From Candidatus Saccharimonadota bacterium (GTDB lineage: Bacteria; Patescibacteriota; Saccharimonadia; Saccharimonadales; Saccharimonadaceae), in contig JAGQND010000005.1 in assembly GCA_020428265.1 (NCBI GenBank), positions 1 through 21,202 of the forward strand: 21,202 nucleotides of DNA, given 5' to 3'. The notes below the pieces were generated by a model. That model saw nothing but the letters and a program-made list of their open reading frames with translations, was not told the DNA's origin and searched no databases. The stretch's first letter is position 1. Each line of letters begins with the position of its first letter. Position numbers and translations under genes: made by a program. Below, piece by piece: positions 12,752 through 20,233 of this stretch.

Positions 12752-14573
12752 CCTCTTTCTTAGTATCTAGTGTACCAGATGTAGCGCCCGGCTTCAGGGC
12801 CACAGTGAAGTAAAACGTAGTCCCCTGCCCCTCCACGGAGTCAAACCACAGCTTACCGCCCATTTCTTCTATATATTGCTTAGATATGTGCATACCGAGC
12901 CCCGTCCCTACAATTTCCGCCCGCTCTGGGGTGCTTACACGGAAGAATTTCTCGAACATTTTTCCCTGTTGGTCGGCTGGTATACCTAGGCCATTGTCTT
13001 TTATAGCCACCCTAGCAAAATCATCATCGTGCACCACAGATACTTCTACTAGTCCGCCATCTTTGCGCCCATATTTTACAGCGTTAGATACGATATTCGT
13101 CAAAACCTCAGTTAGTTTAGCTTTATCGGTGTACACAAACTCCACGGCATCCATACCAGTAAGCATTAAGGTAGAGCCATGTTCCACGGCAAAGGCTCGT
13201 TGCAGCCCCAAAGTATCATTTATAGCCTTTAATAGGTCTACTTGGCTGTATTCATACTCTATTTTGCCACTCTCTAGCCGCGCTATGTCTAGCAGGTCGT
13301 TCACTAAGTCGCGTAGACGCTCGGTACCAGTAAACGCTAGTCGTAGCATCTCCTTGTTTTCATCGGACAAGTTAGACTTGGGGTCTTCGAGAACCATACT
13401 CAAAAATCCTATCACCCCTGTAATTGGTGCCCGTATTTCGTGTGTAGCCACGCTTATAAACTCTTTATTTTTGGCGTCTACAGCATCTTCGGCGGTTTTT
13501 ATACGCTCAGCCATGCTGTTCATTATGTCCGCCAAGCGCGAAAATTCCGCGTCACTTAACGTTTCAGCTGGTATGCGGTATGTTAGCAAACCACCCGAAA
13601 ATACCGCCGCACCAGCCACGAGCGCCTTGATGCTATCTACTGTGCGGCGCACAAACACCGAGCCAGTCCACAAAAAGCCTACTATTAGCATGCCCAGTAC
13701 GGCCGCTATGACTATCTGGGTATTTGCTAGGTCGCCATACGCCAATACTTTGGGCGACGATACAATCACCGACCAATCTGAACCCTCTATAGCCTTTTTG
13801 ACAGCTACAGTATCGGTACCTTTAGACTTATAGTCAATAGCAGTCTTGCCATCTGCCACAGATGACTCTAGTGCACCTTTATAAAAATCCCTAGCAACCG
13901 ACGGGTAGCTACTACCGGATTTGCCGTCTACAAACAGCATATAGGACTGCGACGAATCTATAGGTGCGTCTTGCCACGCTGTACGCATGAAGCCACCAGA
14001 ATCAAGCGCAAACATAGATAGTGCCGTGCCGCCTTCTATAGGATACGCAAATACTGCATACCTACTGTCTTCGTTGGTAAGCACGCGCCCGGCAACAGGT
14101 GATTTAGTAGCTGTTTTGAGTATATCTTGAAGAGTTTTAGCGGTAGCGTCACTAAAACCCTTCGTTTCATCGCTCGACACATCGCTAATAATTTTGCCAG
14201 TTTCATCGGCTACTGCTATATAGCTTGTTTCTGGGAAAAACTGAGTAAATAAATCAAGGCGCTCCTTGCTACTAATGCTCGAGCGACTATCGGCTCCAGC
14301 GAGCAAACTTGTGCCAGTGCTAACTAGCACATTTTTACGGAGTTCGAACTCCTGCGACAACTTGTCGGCCGTAGCAGTTGCCACCCTACCCAGGGAGTCT
14401 ACCTTACTAGTAGTCACGGCGTAACCAAACACCATGTACGCAAACACACCCAATATAACCAGTAGCAATACTGGAGGTATGAGCACCCGAACTATAAACC
14501 GCGTTTGCAGCTCATGTGGCTTTACTGTGCTGTGCACGGTCTTTTTTAGCTGATTTGCCTTGGCGCCTAGCAT
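12735..14573 (-). CDS. Sensor histidine kinase with extracellular cache-like domain
   Basis: This is a 612-aa membrane sensor kinase. Order: cytoplasmic N-terminus, TM1 (about 26-52), an exported ~230-residue region with double-cache-like traits (YIAVADETGKIISDVSSDE; later YMLFVDGKSG), TM2 (about 284-308), HAMP-like linker (309-361), HisKA with phospho-acceptor His378 in FISVATHEIRAP, then HATPase with N-box TNIVSNAVKYG (about 492-502), G1 DNGLGIP (526-532), F-box FEKFFR and G2 GTGLGM (556-561). All catalytic motifs are intact, so it should be active. No response regulator lies in the window, so the partner is elsewhere. The start is 1 nt after the upstream stop, with GAGGTG as ribosome site. 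Between an anchored secreted protein and murE, it may sense envelope or host signals (inference). Confidence 0.93.
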   Translation of the reverse strand: MLGAKANQLKKTVHSTVKPHELQTRFIVRVLIPPVLLLVILGVFAYMVFGYAVTTSKVDSLGRVATATADKLSQEFELRKNVLVSTGTSLLAGADSRSSISSKERLDLFTQFFPETSYIAVADETGKIISDVSSDETKGFSDATAKTLQDILKTATKSPVAGRVLTNEDSRYAVFAYPIEGGTALSMFALDSGGFMRTAWQDAPIDSSQSYMLFVDGKSGSSYPSVARDFYKGALESSVADGKTAIDYKSKGTDTVAVKKAIEGSDWSVIVSSPKVLAYGDLANTQIVIAAVLGMLIVGFLWTGSVFVRRTVDSIKALVAGAAVFSGGLLTYRIPAETLSDAEFSRLADIMNSMAERIKTAEDAVDAKNKEFISVATHEIRAPITGVIGFLSMVLEDPKSNLSDENKEMLRLAFTGTERLRDLVNDLLDIARLESGKIEYEYSQVDLLKAINDTLGLQRAFAVEHGSTLMLTGMDAVEFVYTDKAKLTEVLTNIVSNAVKYGRKDGGLVEVSVVHDDDFARVAIKDNGLGIPADQQGKMFEKFFRVSTPERAEIVGTGLGMHISKQYIEEMGGKLWFDSVEGQGTTFYFTVALKPGATSGTLDTKKEDAASA

Positions 14574-14574
14574 G

Positions 14575-15327
14575 TTAGCACCTCATTCTCTTGTTTGTTA
14601 TTTCAGTCTCTTGGTATTGACTCAATCCCTGGCCATAGTACACTCTAGCTTTGAAATCATACTGAGTTCCCGGAACGAAGAATACATTTCGTGTATAGTC
14701 AGGTTGATTATACGTCTCTTTTACATTTCCCGAGACACTATATGTAGACTGCGCAAATTCATTATAAGTAGCAAGAGATGATAACTTCTGTAAGTAGCTT
14801 ATCCGAATCTGTCCAGTTCCACTGATTTCTACTATCACGCTTGGTTTTATCATACATGTTGCATCAAGATTAATAACACCCCCTGTATCTGTGGTTGCGC
14901 TTATAGTTAAGCCATAAACAGACAATACTGTAGAGACTGAGGTACCGCCAACACCAGGAGCTGTACTCTGGGGAGCCGCAGAGGGCGCCGGACTTACAGA
15001 AGATGGCGTAGACGACGAACCACTGGAACCAGAATGAACCGTTGTACCGCTAGGTTTAGAATCCTTAGGCGACTCGGCGTTACTTACGACACCACCCGCA
15101 GTACTGCCTGTCTCGCCCACGGCTTCCTTAACGACTACCGTAGAATTATCACTTAGTACGAGTTTGGTTTTGGAATCAGTAATAAGAGGGTTGGTGATGG
15201 TGATATCTTGCGCTGCATAGAGCGAGAACAACCTTATACCTACCAAAGTAACCAACACGCCAACAAATATAACAGTCGACAAACTAGCGACAGTGTATCT
15301 GTTAAATATATTTCGAAGGCGGTTCAT
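14575..15327 (-). CDS. Hypothetical membrane-anchored secreted protein, 250 aa
   Basis: A basic N-terminus (MNRLRNIFNRY) leads into one hydrophobic helix (about 12-33, ASLSTVIFVGVLVTLVGIRLF), giving an uncleaved signal anchor or a cleaved signal near LYAAQ. A Ser/Pro/Gly/Thr-rich linker (about 80-125) follows, then a C-terminal domain (about 130-250) rich in beta residues, with a possible disulphide or single Cys (DATCMIKP) and a terminal Cys (KRMRC). The end (VPGTQYDFKARVYYGQGL) resembles an Ig- or Fn3-like strand pair, but I cannot name the family. It is first in an operon with the histidine kinase (1-nt gap) and murE. A role as surface partner or periplasmic input for that kinase is conceivable but unproven. 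Confidence 0.75.
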   Translation of the reverse strand: MNRLRNIFNRYTVASLSTVIFVGVLVTLVGIRLFSLYAAQDITITNPLITDSKTKLVLSDNSTVVVKEAVGETGSTAGGVVSNAESPKDSKPSGTTVHSGSSGSSSTPSSVSPAPSAAPQSTAPGVGGTSVSTVLSVYGLTISATTDTGGVINLDATCMIKPSVIVEISGTGQIRISYLQKLSSLATYNEFAQSTYSVSGNVKETYNQPDYTRNVFFVPGTQYDFKARVYYGQGLSQYQETEITNKRMRC

Positions 15328-15353
15328 GTTTATGTTTATGCTTGCCTACGGCC

Positions 15354-15359
15354 ATTATA
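15354..15359 (-). promoter_or_regulatory. Extended -10 promoter of the 250-aa/kinase/murE operon
   Basis: On the minus strand TGG-TATAAT (-10 complement of 15354-15359) lies about 26 nt before the ATG at 15327. It is only 7 bp from the divergent tsaC -10 box, so the two units share one initiation region. Confidence 0.65.
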
Positions 15360-15366
15360 CCACGGT

Positions 15367-15372
15367 TATAAT
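15367..15372 (+). promoter_or_regulatory. tsaC leaderless -10 box
   Basis: A perfect TATAAT ends 6 nt before ATG 15379 (sequence AGTAGT between). A possible -35 TTGCCT lies at 15342-15347 with a long 19-bp spacer. Confidence 0.65.
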
Positions 15373-15378
15373 AGTAGT

Positions 15379-15939
15379 ATGAACACTATCAGCCTAAACG
15401 AAGCTGCCAACTTACTACTTGAGGGTAAGATTGGCGTACTACCCACAGATACCGTATACGGTGTAGTGGCAAGAGCCAGCGACGAAGCGGCCGTGGCTAG
15501 GCTATATAGCCTAAAAAACCGCGAAAATAAGCCCGGTACGCTAATAGCGGCTAACGTCGAGCAGTTGGCCGAACTAGGGTTTCCCGCTAGTGAACTCGAA
15601 CGTGCAAGCAAATATTGGCCCGGTGCCGTAAGCGTAGTCATGCCGCTACACAGCAAAGACTATTTGACCCAAGACATACAGTCACTTGCAGCACGCGTGG
15701 TAGATGCGCCAAAATTACGAGATTTACTAACCAAAACTGGGCCTTTAATCACCAGCAGCGCCAATCCGCCGGGACTCAAAACTGCTAGTCAAATTTCTGA
15801 GGCCTATGATTACTTCCTAACTCAAATTGACTTCTACGTTGACGGGGGTCAAAATAGGTCAAATATTTCTAGTACTGTCATAAAATTTGAGTCAAATCAG
15901 TTGGTCAAACTTCGTCAAGGCTCCGTAATTGTTGACTAG
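15379..15939 (+). CDS. tsaC: L-threonylcarbamoyladenylate synthase (YrdC/Sua5 family)
   Basis: TsaC makes threonylcarbamoyl-AMP from threonine, bicarbonate and ATP, the first step of t6A37 modification of ANN-decoding tRNAs. The 186-aa product has the family blocks GKIGVLPTDTVYGVVA (about residues 14-29), LYSLKNRENKPGTLI (about 40-54; family KxRp...pl), YWPGAVSVVMP, RVVDAPKLRDLL and GPLITSSANPPG (SSAN motif), ending with SNISSTVIKFESNQLVKLRQGSV. This is the single-domain TsaC form without a Sua5 C-terminal domain. I start at ATG 15379 because TATAAT is 6 nt upstream and the protein then aligns from its first helix. A longer frame from 15208 crosses the divergent promoter. It is 33 bp upstream of tsaD, the next enzyme of the pathway. 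Confidence 0.93.
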   Translation: MNTISLNEAANLLLEGKIGVLPTDTVYGVVARASDEAAVARLYSLKNRENKPGTLIAANVEQLAELGFPASELERASKYWPGAVSVVMPLHSKDYLTQDIQSLAARVVDAPKLRDLLTKTGPLITSSANPPGLKTASQISEAYDYFLTQIDFYVDGGQNRSNISSTVIKFESNQLVKLRQGSVIVD

Positions 15940-15956
15940 ATTTTAGGCTAACAAAA

Positions 15957-15965
15957 TGGTATAAT
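15957..15965 (+). promoter_or_regulatory. Extended -10 promoter before tsaD
   Basis: TGG-TATAAT (-10 at 15960-15965) ends 7 nt before the tsaD ATG at 15973, in the 33-bp gap after tsaC. No ribosome site is seen, so a leaderless tsaD message is predicted alongside any read-through from tsaC. Confidence 0.6.
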
Positions 15966-15972
15966 ATAGCCA

Positions 15973-17055
15973 ATGAAAGTGCTAGGTATAGAAAGTAGCT
16001 GCGACGAAACGGCGGCCTCTGTTGTAGAAGATGGCCGCAAGGTTTTGAGCCATGTAGTAAACACTCAAATAGACATACACGCCGCCTATGGTGGCGTAGT
16101 GCCAGAGGTGGCCGCGCGTAGCCACATAGAGGTCATAAATCCGGTGGTAAACCAAGCTTTACGTGAAGCTAACTGCACCTGGGACGATATAGACGCCATA
16201 GCCGTAACCTACGCCCCTGGACTTATAGGTTCGCTCCTTATAGGCACCCTTGCCGCTCGTACCCTAGCCACCATACACAGTAAACCTCTGTACCCCATAC
16301 ACCATGTAGAGGCCCACGTATACGCCAACTTCGTAGTAGAGCAATCCCCCAACCTATCGTTTAACCTACCTAGCGAACAACCTAAATTCCCTATGTTAGC
16401 CCTTATCGTAAGCGGTGGACACACTCAGCTAGTACTATTCCGCGACCACGGCGACTACGAGCTACTAGGCCAAACCCAAGACGACGCTGTAGGTGAAGCA
16501 TTTGACAAGGTAGCTAAAATCACCGGCCTACCCTACCCTGGCGGCCCGTCTATAGCCAAAGCGGCGCTAACTGGTGACCCACACAAATACCGTTTCCCTA
16601 AGTCTAAACTACAAAACCCTTACGATTATTCGTTCTCAGGCCTTAAGACAGCCGTTCTAAGGGCCGTTCAGGCTGAAACCGGTCATGATTACACTTTTCC
16701 ATCACACGAGCTCCCAGGGCTCCTAAACGACGTCCAGAGGGCAAACTTTGCAGCAAGCTTCCAGCAAACCGCTATAGAAACACTAGTAGATAAAGCCGAA
16801 TTAGCATTTAATGCCTACTCCCCTGCCAGCGTGGTGATAGCCGGTGGCGTAGCAGCCAATCAAGAGCTACGCCGTATGCTGCGTGAGCGTTTACCCATAA
16901 ACATAAACTACGCCCCTATACAGCTATGCACCGACAACGCCACCATGATAGCCACTCTTGGCTACTACCGTGCGCAGGCCCTACCGCCAGTTGACCCACG
17001 CGACCTAGATGTCACCCCTAGCCTATCTATGACAAATACAGCATGGGCACTTTAG
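15973..17055 (+). CDS. tsaD: tRNA N6-adenosine threonylcarbamoyltransferase TsaD
   Basis: TsaD transfers the threonylcarbamoyl group from TC-AMP to A37 of tRNA, normally with TsaB and TsaE. Motifs in order are VLGIESSCDETAASVVEDG (residues 3-21), GGVVPEVAARSH, the metal-binding HHVEAHVYANF (HxxxH), SGGHTQLVLF, GEAFDKVAKITGLPYPGGPS, the IAGGVAANQELR nucleotide loop and CTDNATMIATLGYY. The length of 360 aa is slightly above the common 330-345 because of a short insert after VVEQ (SPNLSFNLPSEQ). All key residues visible are present. It follows tsaC by 33 bp. TsaB and TsaE are not in the window. Confidence 0.97.
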   Translation: MKVLGIESSCDETAASVVEDGRKVLSHVVNTQIDIHAAYGGVVPEVAARSHIEVINPVVNQALREANCTWDDIDAIAVTYAPGLIGSLLIGTLAARTLATIHSKPLYPIHHVEAHVYANFVVEQSPNLSFNLPSEQPKFPMLALIVSGGHTQLVLFRDHGDYELLGQTQDDAVGEAFDKVAKITGLPYPGGPSIAKAALTGDPHKYRFPKSKLQNPYDYSFSGLKTAVLRAVQAETGHDYTFPSHELPGLLNDVQRANFAASFQQTAIETLVDKAELAFNAYSPASVVIAGGVAANQELRRMLRERLPININYAPIQLCTDNATMIATLGYYRAQALPPVDPRDLDVTPSLSMTNTAWAL

Positions 17056-17070
17056 TTTATACCTGTTTTC

Positions 17071-17093
17071 TGGTATAATTACACCTGTAATTA
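17071..17093 (+). promoter_or_regulatory. valS promoter with dyad over -10 and start site
   Basis: TGG-TATAAT (-10 at 17074-17079) is an extended -10 promoter 16 bp after the tsaD stop. A perfect inverted repeat TAATTAC-ACCT-GTAATTA (17076-17093) overlaps the -10 and the expected start near 17086, an operator-like placement. The transcript would carry a leader of about 165 nt through the palindrome array before valS. Confidence 0.6.
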
Positions 17094-17099
17094 AATAAC

Positions 17100-17240
17100 A
17101 AGCTTATGTTTTCACGTGAAAAGTTTACGGATCCAAGCATGAGCTTTTCACGTGAAAAGTTAAGCCTCAAAGCATAAGACTTTTCACGTGAAAAGTCGGT
17201 TCGTAAGCATTAGACTTTTCACGTGAAAAGTCATAAGCAC
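17100..17240. repeat. Four-copy parS-like palindrome array
   Basis: The palindrome TTTTCACGTGAAAA occurs four times, centred at 17115.5, 17151.5, 17187.5 and 17222.5 (spacing 36, 36, 35). Copy 2 is palindromic over 16 bp (17144-17159), and copies 3 and 4 over 20 bp each (17178-17197 and 17213-17232). Each copy is preceded by AAGC(A/T)T at a near-constant distance (AAGC at 17100, 17135, 17170, 17205, then 17235 without a palindrome), so the array is a degenerate tandem repeat of about 35 bp. The inner 12 bp TTTCACGTGAAA equals the core of the bacterial parS consensus TGTTTCACGTGAAACA, while the two outermost bases on each side differ. A cluster of ParB-binding sites is the leading reading. In RNA each copy could form an 8-bp hairpin with an ACGU loop. 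No U-run follows, so these are not terminators. Confidence 0.85.
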
Positions 17241-17251
17241 ATAGGAACCAC

Positions 17252-19801
17252 ATGAAACTGGCAAAAGCATACAACCCACAAGAGTTCGAAAACGACATAT
17301 ACCAACTATGGGAGCAGTCGGGCGCCTTTAAACCTAGCGGCAAAGGTGAGCCATACAGCATAGTCATGCCGCCACCAAATGCCAACGGTAACCTACATAT
17401 AGGGCACGCACTCATGGCAAACCTAGAGGACGTACTAGTGCGCTACCACCGTATGCAGGGCAAAGACGCACTATACCTGCCAGGGGCAGACCACGCTGGC
17501 TTTGAAACATGGGTTGTATTTGAACGCCAGCTACAAGCACAAGGCAAGAGTAGGGTAGACTTCGAGCGTACCGAGCTATACCAGCAGGTATGGGACTTTG
17601 TAGCAGGGCAGAGGGGCAACATGGAAACCCAACTACGCGCCCTAGGTGCAAGCGCCGATTGGAGCAACCTAACATTTACATTAGACGACAAGGTGGTAAA
17701 AACCGTATACAGTACATTTAAAAAAATGTGGGACGAAGGCTTGATTTACAGAGGTGAACGCATAGTAAACTACAGCACCGCATACCAAACTAGCTACGCC
17801 GATATAGAAGTAAACTACAAAATGGAAAAGGGCAAATTATGGCAAATAGCATATCCTGTAGTGGACCAGCGTGGCGAAATAGTCGTAGCTACAACCCGCC
17901 CAGAAACATTATTAGGGGACACCGCCATAGCCGTACACCCTACAGACAAACGCTACGGTAAACTCGTGGGTAAAAAAGTGCTAGTACCACTAACTGGCCG
18001 CGAAATACCAATAGTTGCCGACGAACACGTGGACCCAGAGTACGGTACCGGTGCTGTGAAAGTAACACCGGCACACGACCCTAACGACTTCGAAATAGGC
18101 CTGCGCCACGACCTGCCGCGCATACAGGTAATAGACTACGACGGCCGTATGATAAATGTGCCCAAAGAGTTTGAGGGCATGGATGTAGATAAAGCCCGCA
18201 AGGCGGTGCTAGAGTCGCTAAAAGTAGAGGAATACCTACGCGGCGAAGAAGACATAGAACACTCAGTAGGCTACGACTACAAGAGCGGACTACCTATACA
18301 ACCACTCGTAAAAGACCAGTGGTTTATAAGCGTGAAGCCGCTAGCTGCACGCGCTATAAAGGCGGTCAAAAAGGGTGAAGTGAACATAATCCCAGCCAGC
18401 CGCAAAAAGGCATTGCTGCAATACTACGAAAACCTGCGCGACTGGAACATAAGCCGCCAAATACCATGGGGTATACCTATTCCGGCGTTTCAAAATGTCG
18501 ATGACCCAAGCGACTGGATATTCGACGACAGGGTAGACCAAGAGACGATTGTGGTTAATAACACAACATACAAACGTGAAGAAGACACATTTGACACTTG
18601 GTTTAGTAGCGGACAATGGCCTTTTATAACCACCGACGCGCTGGAAAACGGCGAGCTAAGCCGATTCTACCCGAACTCAGTACTAGAAACCGGCTTTGAC
18701 ATACTTTACCAGTGGGTGGCCCGCATGATAATGCTCGGCCTATATGCCACAGGGCAAGTGCCGTTTAAAGACGTATACTTACACGGCCTAGTGCTCGACG
18801 AACACGGCCAAAAAATGAGTAAAAGTAAGGGCAATGTAGTAAACCCTATGGACATAGTGCAAGAATACGGTAGCGACGCATTGCGACTGGGCATTATAGG
18901 CTCGCGCGGGGCAGCGCAAAACCAAGCATTCAGCAAAGGCAAGGTAACCGCAGGGCGTAACTTTGCCAACAAACTATGGAACATAGCCAGGTTTATAGAA
19001 GGCACGCTAGACGACAACTTCAAGCCGAGCGAACCCAAGGTAGAATCTCTCGCCGACCACTGGATAGTGCGCCAGCTCAACCGCGCGGCAGCAGACGTAG
19101 CCGAGCAGCTTGAAAACTACCGCTTTGCAGAAGCCAGCGAAACCGTGTACCACGCCATATGGGACGACGTGGCCGACTGGTACGTAGAGAGCGCCAAAAA
19201 AGCGCCAAACCCCGACCTAATGGCCTGGGTTTTGCAGACATCACTTAAAATAGCCCACCCGTTTGCGCCGTTTGTAACAGAAACAATATGGCAAACCCTG
19301 GATTGGAGCGATGAACTATTAATAAGCAGCGCTTGGCCAACCGAACTAGAGTGTAGCGACATAGCGGCAGGGGAGTACGAGCAGCTACAAGCCCTAGTAA
19401 TGGAAGCTCGCTACGTAACAGCCGAACTACCAGGCAACAAAAAATACGGCCTACTATACCGCGCCGACAGCTTAATAGCCGACAACGCCGAGCTAATACA
19501 GTGGCTGGCGCGACTAGCCGGCGTAGAGGAAATAACCGAAACACGCGGCCTCCGCCTAGCCGCTGGTAACCGCGAAGCATGGCTCGACGTAGACTCCGAA
19601 ACCCTATACGAACACCAAACCAACCTAGAAAAGCGCCTAAGTGACACCCGCGATGCCGAAATAAATCTGCGCCGCCGACTAGAAAACCCTAAGTATGTAA
19701 ACCAAGCGCCGGAGCACCTAGTAGAAGAAACTCGCCAGCAACTAGCCGAAAAACAAGAGCTAATAAAGAAGCTGCAAGAAGAACTTGAAGTCCTAAACTA
19801 G
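17252..19801 (+). CDS. valS: Valyl-tRNA synthetase
   Basis: ValRS charges tRNA-Val with valine using ATP. It is a class I enzyme with an editing domain. The 849-aa product shows PPPNANGNLHIGHAL with HIGH at 49-52, the CP1 editing segment VATTRPETLLGDTAIAVHP and YGTGAVKVTPAHDPNDFEIG, DTWFSSGQWPF, and KMSKSKGNVVNP (KMSKS 521-525). The anticodon-binding helices follow (FANKLWNIARFI), then a C-terminal coiled-coil arm (about 785-849). The motif after HIGH reads GADHAGFETW where common bacterial ValRS has TDHAGIATQ, and the usual Cys pair near NWCPRC is replaced (NYSTAYQTSYADIEV), so that zinc site is absent. The ATG has a weak AGGA nearby. It lies downstream of the palindrome array and abuts the convergent small membrane gene (1 nt between stops). 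Confidence 0.97.
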   Translation: MKLAKAYNPQEFENDIYQLWEQSGAFKPSGKGEPYSIVMPPPNANGNLHIGHALMANLEDVLVRYHRMQGKDALYLPGADHAGFETWVVFERQLQAQGKSRVDFERTELYQQVWDFVAGQRGNMETQLRALGASADWSNLTFTLDDKVVKTVYSTFKKMWDEGLIYRGERIVNYSTAYQTSYADIEVNYKMEKGKLWQIAYPVVDQRGEIVVATTRPETLLGDTAIAVHPTDKRYGKLVGKKVLVPLTGREIPIVADEHVDPEYGTGAVKVTPAHDPNDFEIGLRHDLPRIQVIDYDGRMINVPKEFEGMDVDKARKAVLESLKVEEYLRGEEDIEHSVGYDYKSGLPIQPLVKDQWFISVKPLAARAIKAVKKGEVNIIPASRKKALLQYYENLRDWNISRQIPWGIPIPAFQNVDDPSDWIFDDRVDQETIVVNNTTYKREEDTFDTWFSSGQWPFITTDALENGELSRFYPNSVLETGFDILYQWVARMIMLGLYATGQVPFKDVYLHGLVLDEHGQKMSKSKGNVVNPMDIVQEYGSDALRLGIIGSRGAAQNQAFSKGKVTAGRNFANKLWNIARFIEGTLDDNFKPSEPKVESLADHWIVRQLNRAAADVAEQLENYRFAEASETVYHAIWDDVADWYVESAKKAPNPDLMAWVLQTSLKIAHPFAPFVTETIWQTLDWSDELLISSAWPTELECSDIAAGEYEQLQALVMEARYVTAELPGNKKYGLLYRADSLIADNAELIQWLARLAGVEEITETRGLRLAAGNREAWLDVDSETLYEHQTNLEKRLSDTRDAEINLRRRLENPKYVNQAPEHLVEETRQQLAEKQELIKKLQEELEVLN

Positions 19802-19802
19802 G

Positions 19803-20144
19803 CTATACACTAGGCCACAGTATAGCGCTGGTACCAAAATATGCGTTGGTTTGACTGGCGTGTTTTGGTACCGCAAAGCGGCGATGACCGTTTTTCATCT
19901 GGGTGCGAGGCATTTGCGCAAATGGATTATGTCCGTTGGATATCTCTACATGGGTATGAAACCCATCAGAAACGTTTAATATGTGCGCGCCTAAGCCCGC
20001 CGTAATCGTGGCTATCGAAAACACTTTCATGGTTAGTGCTTTGTCGAACTTAGTGTCGTGTAGCAATACGCCTGCGACTACCAGCAATATAACTGATACA
20101 ACTATTCGTTTGGTTAATTTTTGGTCTTTTTTGTTAAAGTGCAT
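19803..20144 (-). CDS. Small membrane protein, 113 aa
   Basis: No family is recognised. A basic N-terminus (MHFNKKDQKLTKR) is followed by a hydrophobic helix (about 14-28, IVVSVILLVVAGVLL), a short polar loop (HDTKFDKALTMK) and a second hydrophobic helix (about 40-57, VFSIATITAGLGAHILNV). The tail has His-rich stretches (DGFHTHVEISNGHNPF; NGHRRFAVPKH). This predicts a two-pass hairpin membrane protein whose ends lie on the same side. There is a consensus promoter upstream and a leader of about 40 nt without an evident ribosome site. Its stop lies 1 nt from the convergent valS stop, and its last ~25 codons contain a long inverted repeat. It may also be reached by read-through from the HIT-rlmH unit. 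Confidence 0.7.
   Translation of the reverse strand: MHFNKKDQKLTKRIVVSVILLVVAGVLLHDTKFDKALTMKVFSIATITAGLGAHILNVSDGFHTHVEISNGHNPFAQMPRTQMKNGHRRFAVPKHASQTNAYFGTSAILWPSV
19830..19872. repeat. Inverted repeat, possible hairpin at the valS 3' end
   Basis: GGTACCAAAA (19830-19839) and TTTTGGTACC (19863-19872) form perfect 10-bp arms around a 23-bp centre. It lies about 30 bp past the valS stop and inside the 3' coding end of the convergent 113-aa gene. It may cap the valS transcript, but no U-run follows the right arm. Confidence 0.6.
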
Positions 20145-20191
20145 ATTTTGTAATGTACGTTTTTGTTTAATTTAAATAGTATAACTCTGCT

Positions 20192-20220
20192 ATATTAGCA
20201 TAAGCTATATAATATGTCAA
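20192..20220 (-). promoter_or_regulatory. Promoter of the 113-aa membrane gene
   Basis: Consensus TTGACA (complement of 20215-20220), 17-bp spacer ending TTATGC, TAATAT (complement of 20192-20197), with TG one base before the -10. It is in the 89-bp gap after rlmH. The spacer end and -10 are the same as in the promoter at 21125-21153. Confidence 0.75.
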
Positions 20221-20233
20221 TATTATGTTGCAG

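Noticed and set aside
12886..13833. 315-codon plus-strand frame antisense to the histidine kinase
   Set aside because: The opposite strand encodes every kinase motif in order. The plus frame shows only shadow composition.
15208..15378. N-terminal extension of TsaC back to 15208
   Set aside because: It lies antisense to the 250-aa gene start and across both divergent -10 boxes. The YrdC fold begins at ATG 15379.
17108..17232. The palindromes as intrinsic terminators of tsaD
   Set aside because: None is followed by a T-run and four in a row would be redundant. The perfect symmetry suits a dimeric DNA-binding protein better.
17100..17240. CRISPR array
   Set aside because: The repeats are palindromic with only about 15-22 bp of partly shared sequence between cores. 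There are no true spacers and no cas genes nearby.
17086..17251. T-box riboswitch in the valS leader
   Set aside because: I found no T-box sequence (AGGGTGGNACCGCG-like), specifier loop or terminator/antiterminator pair.
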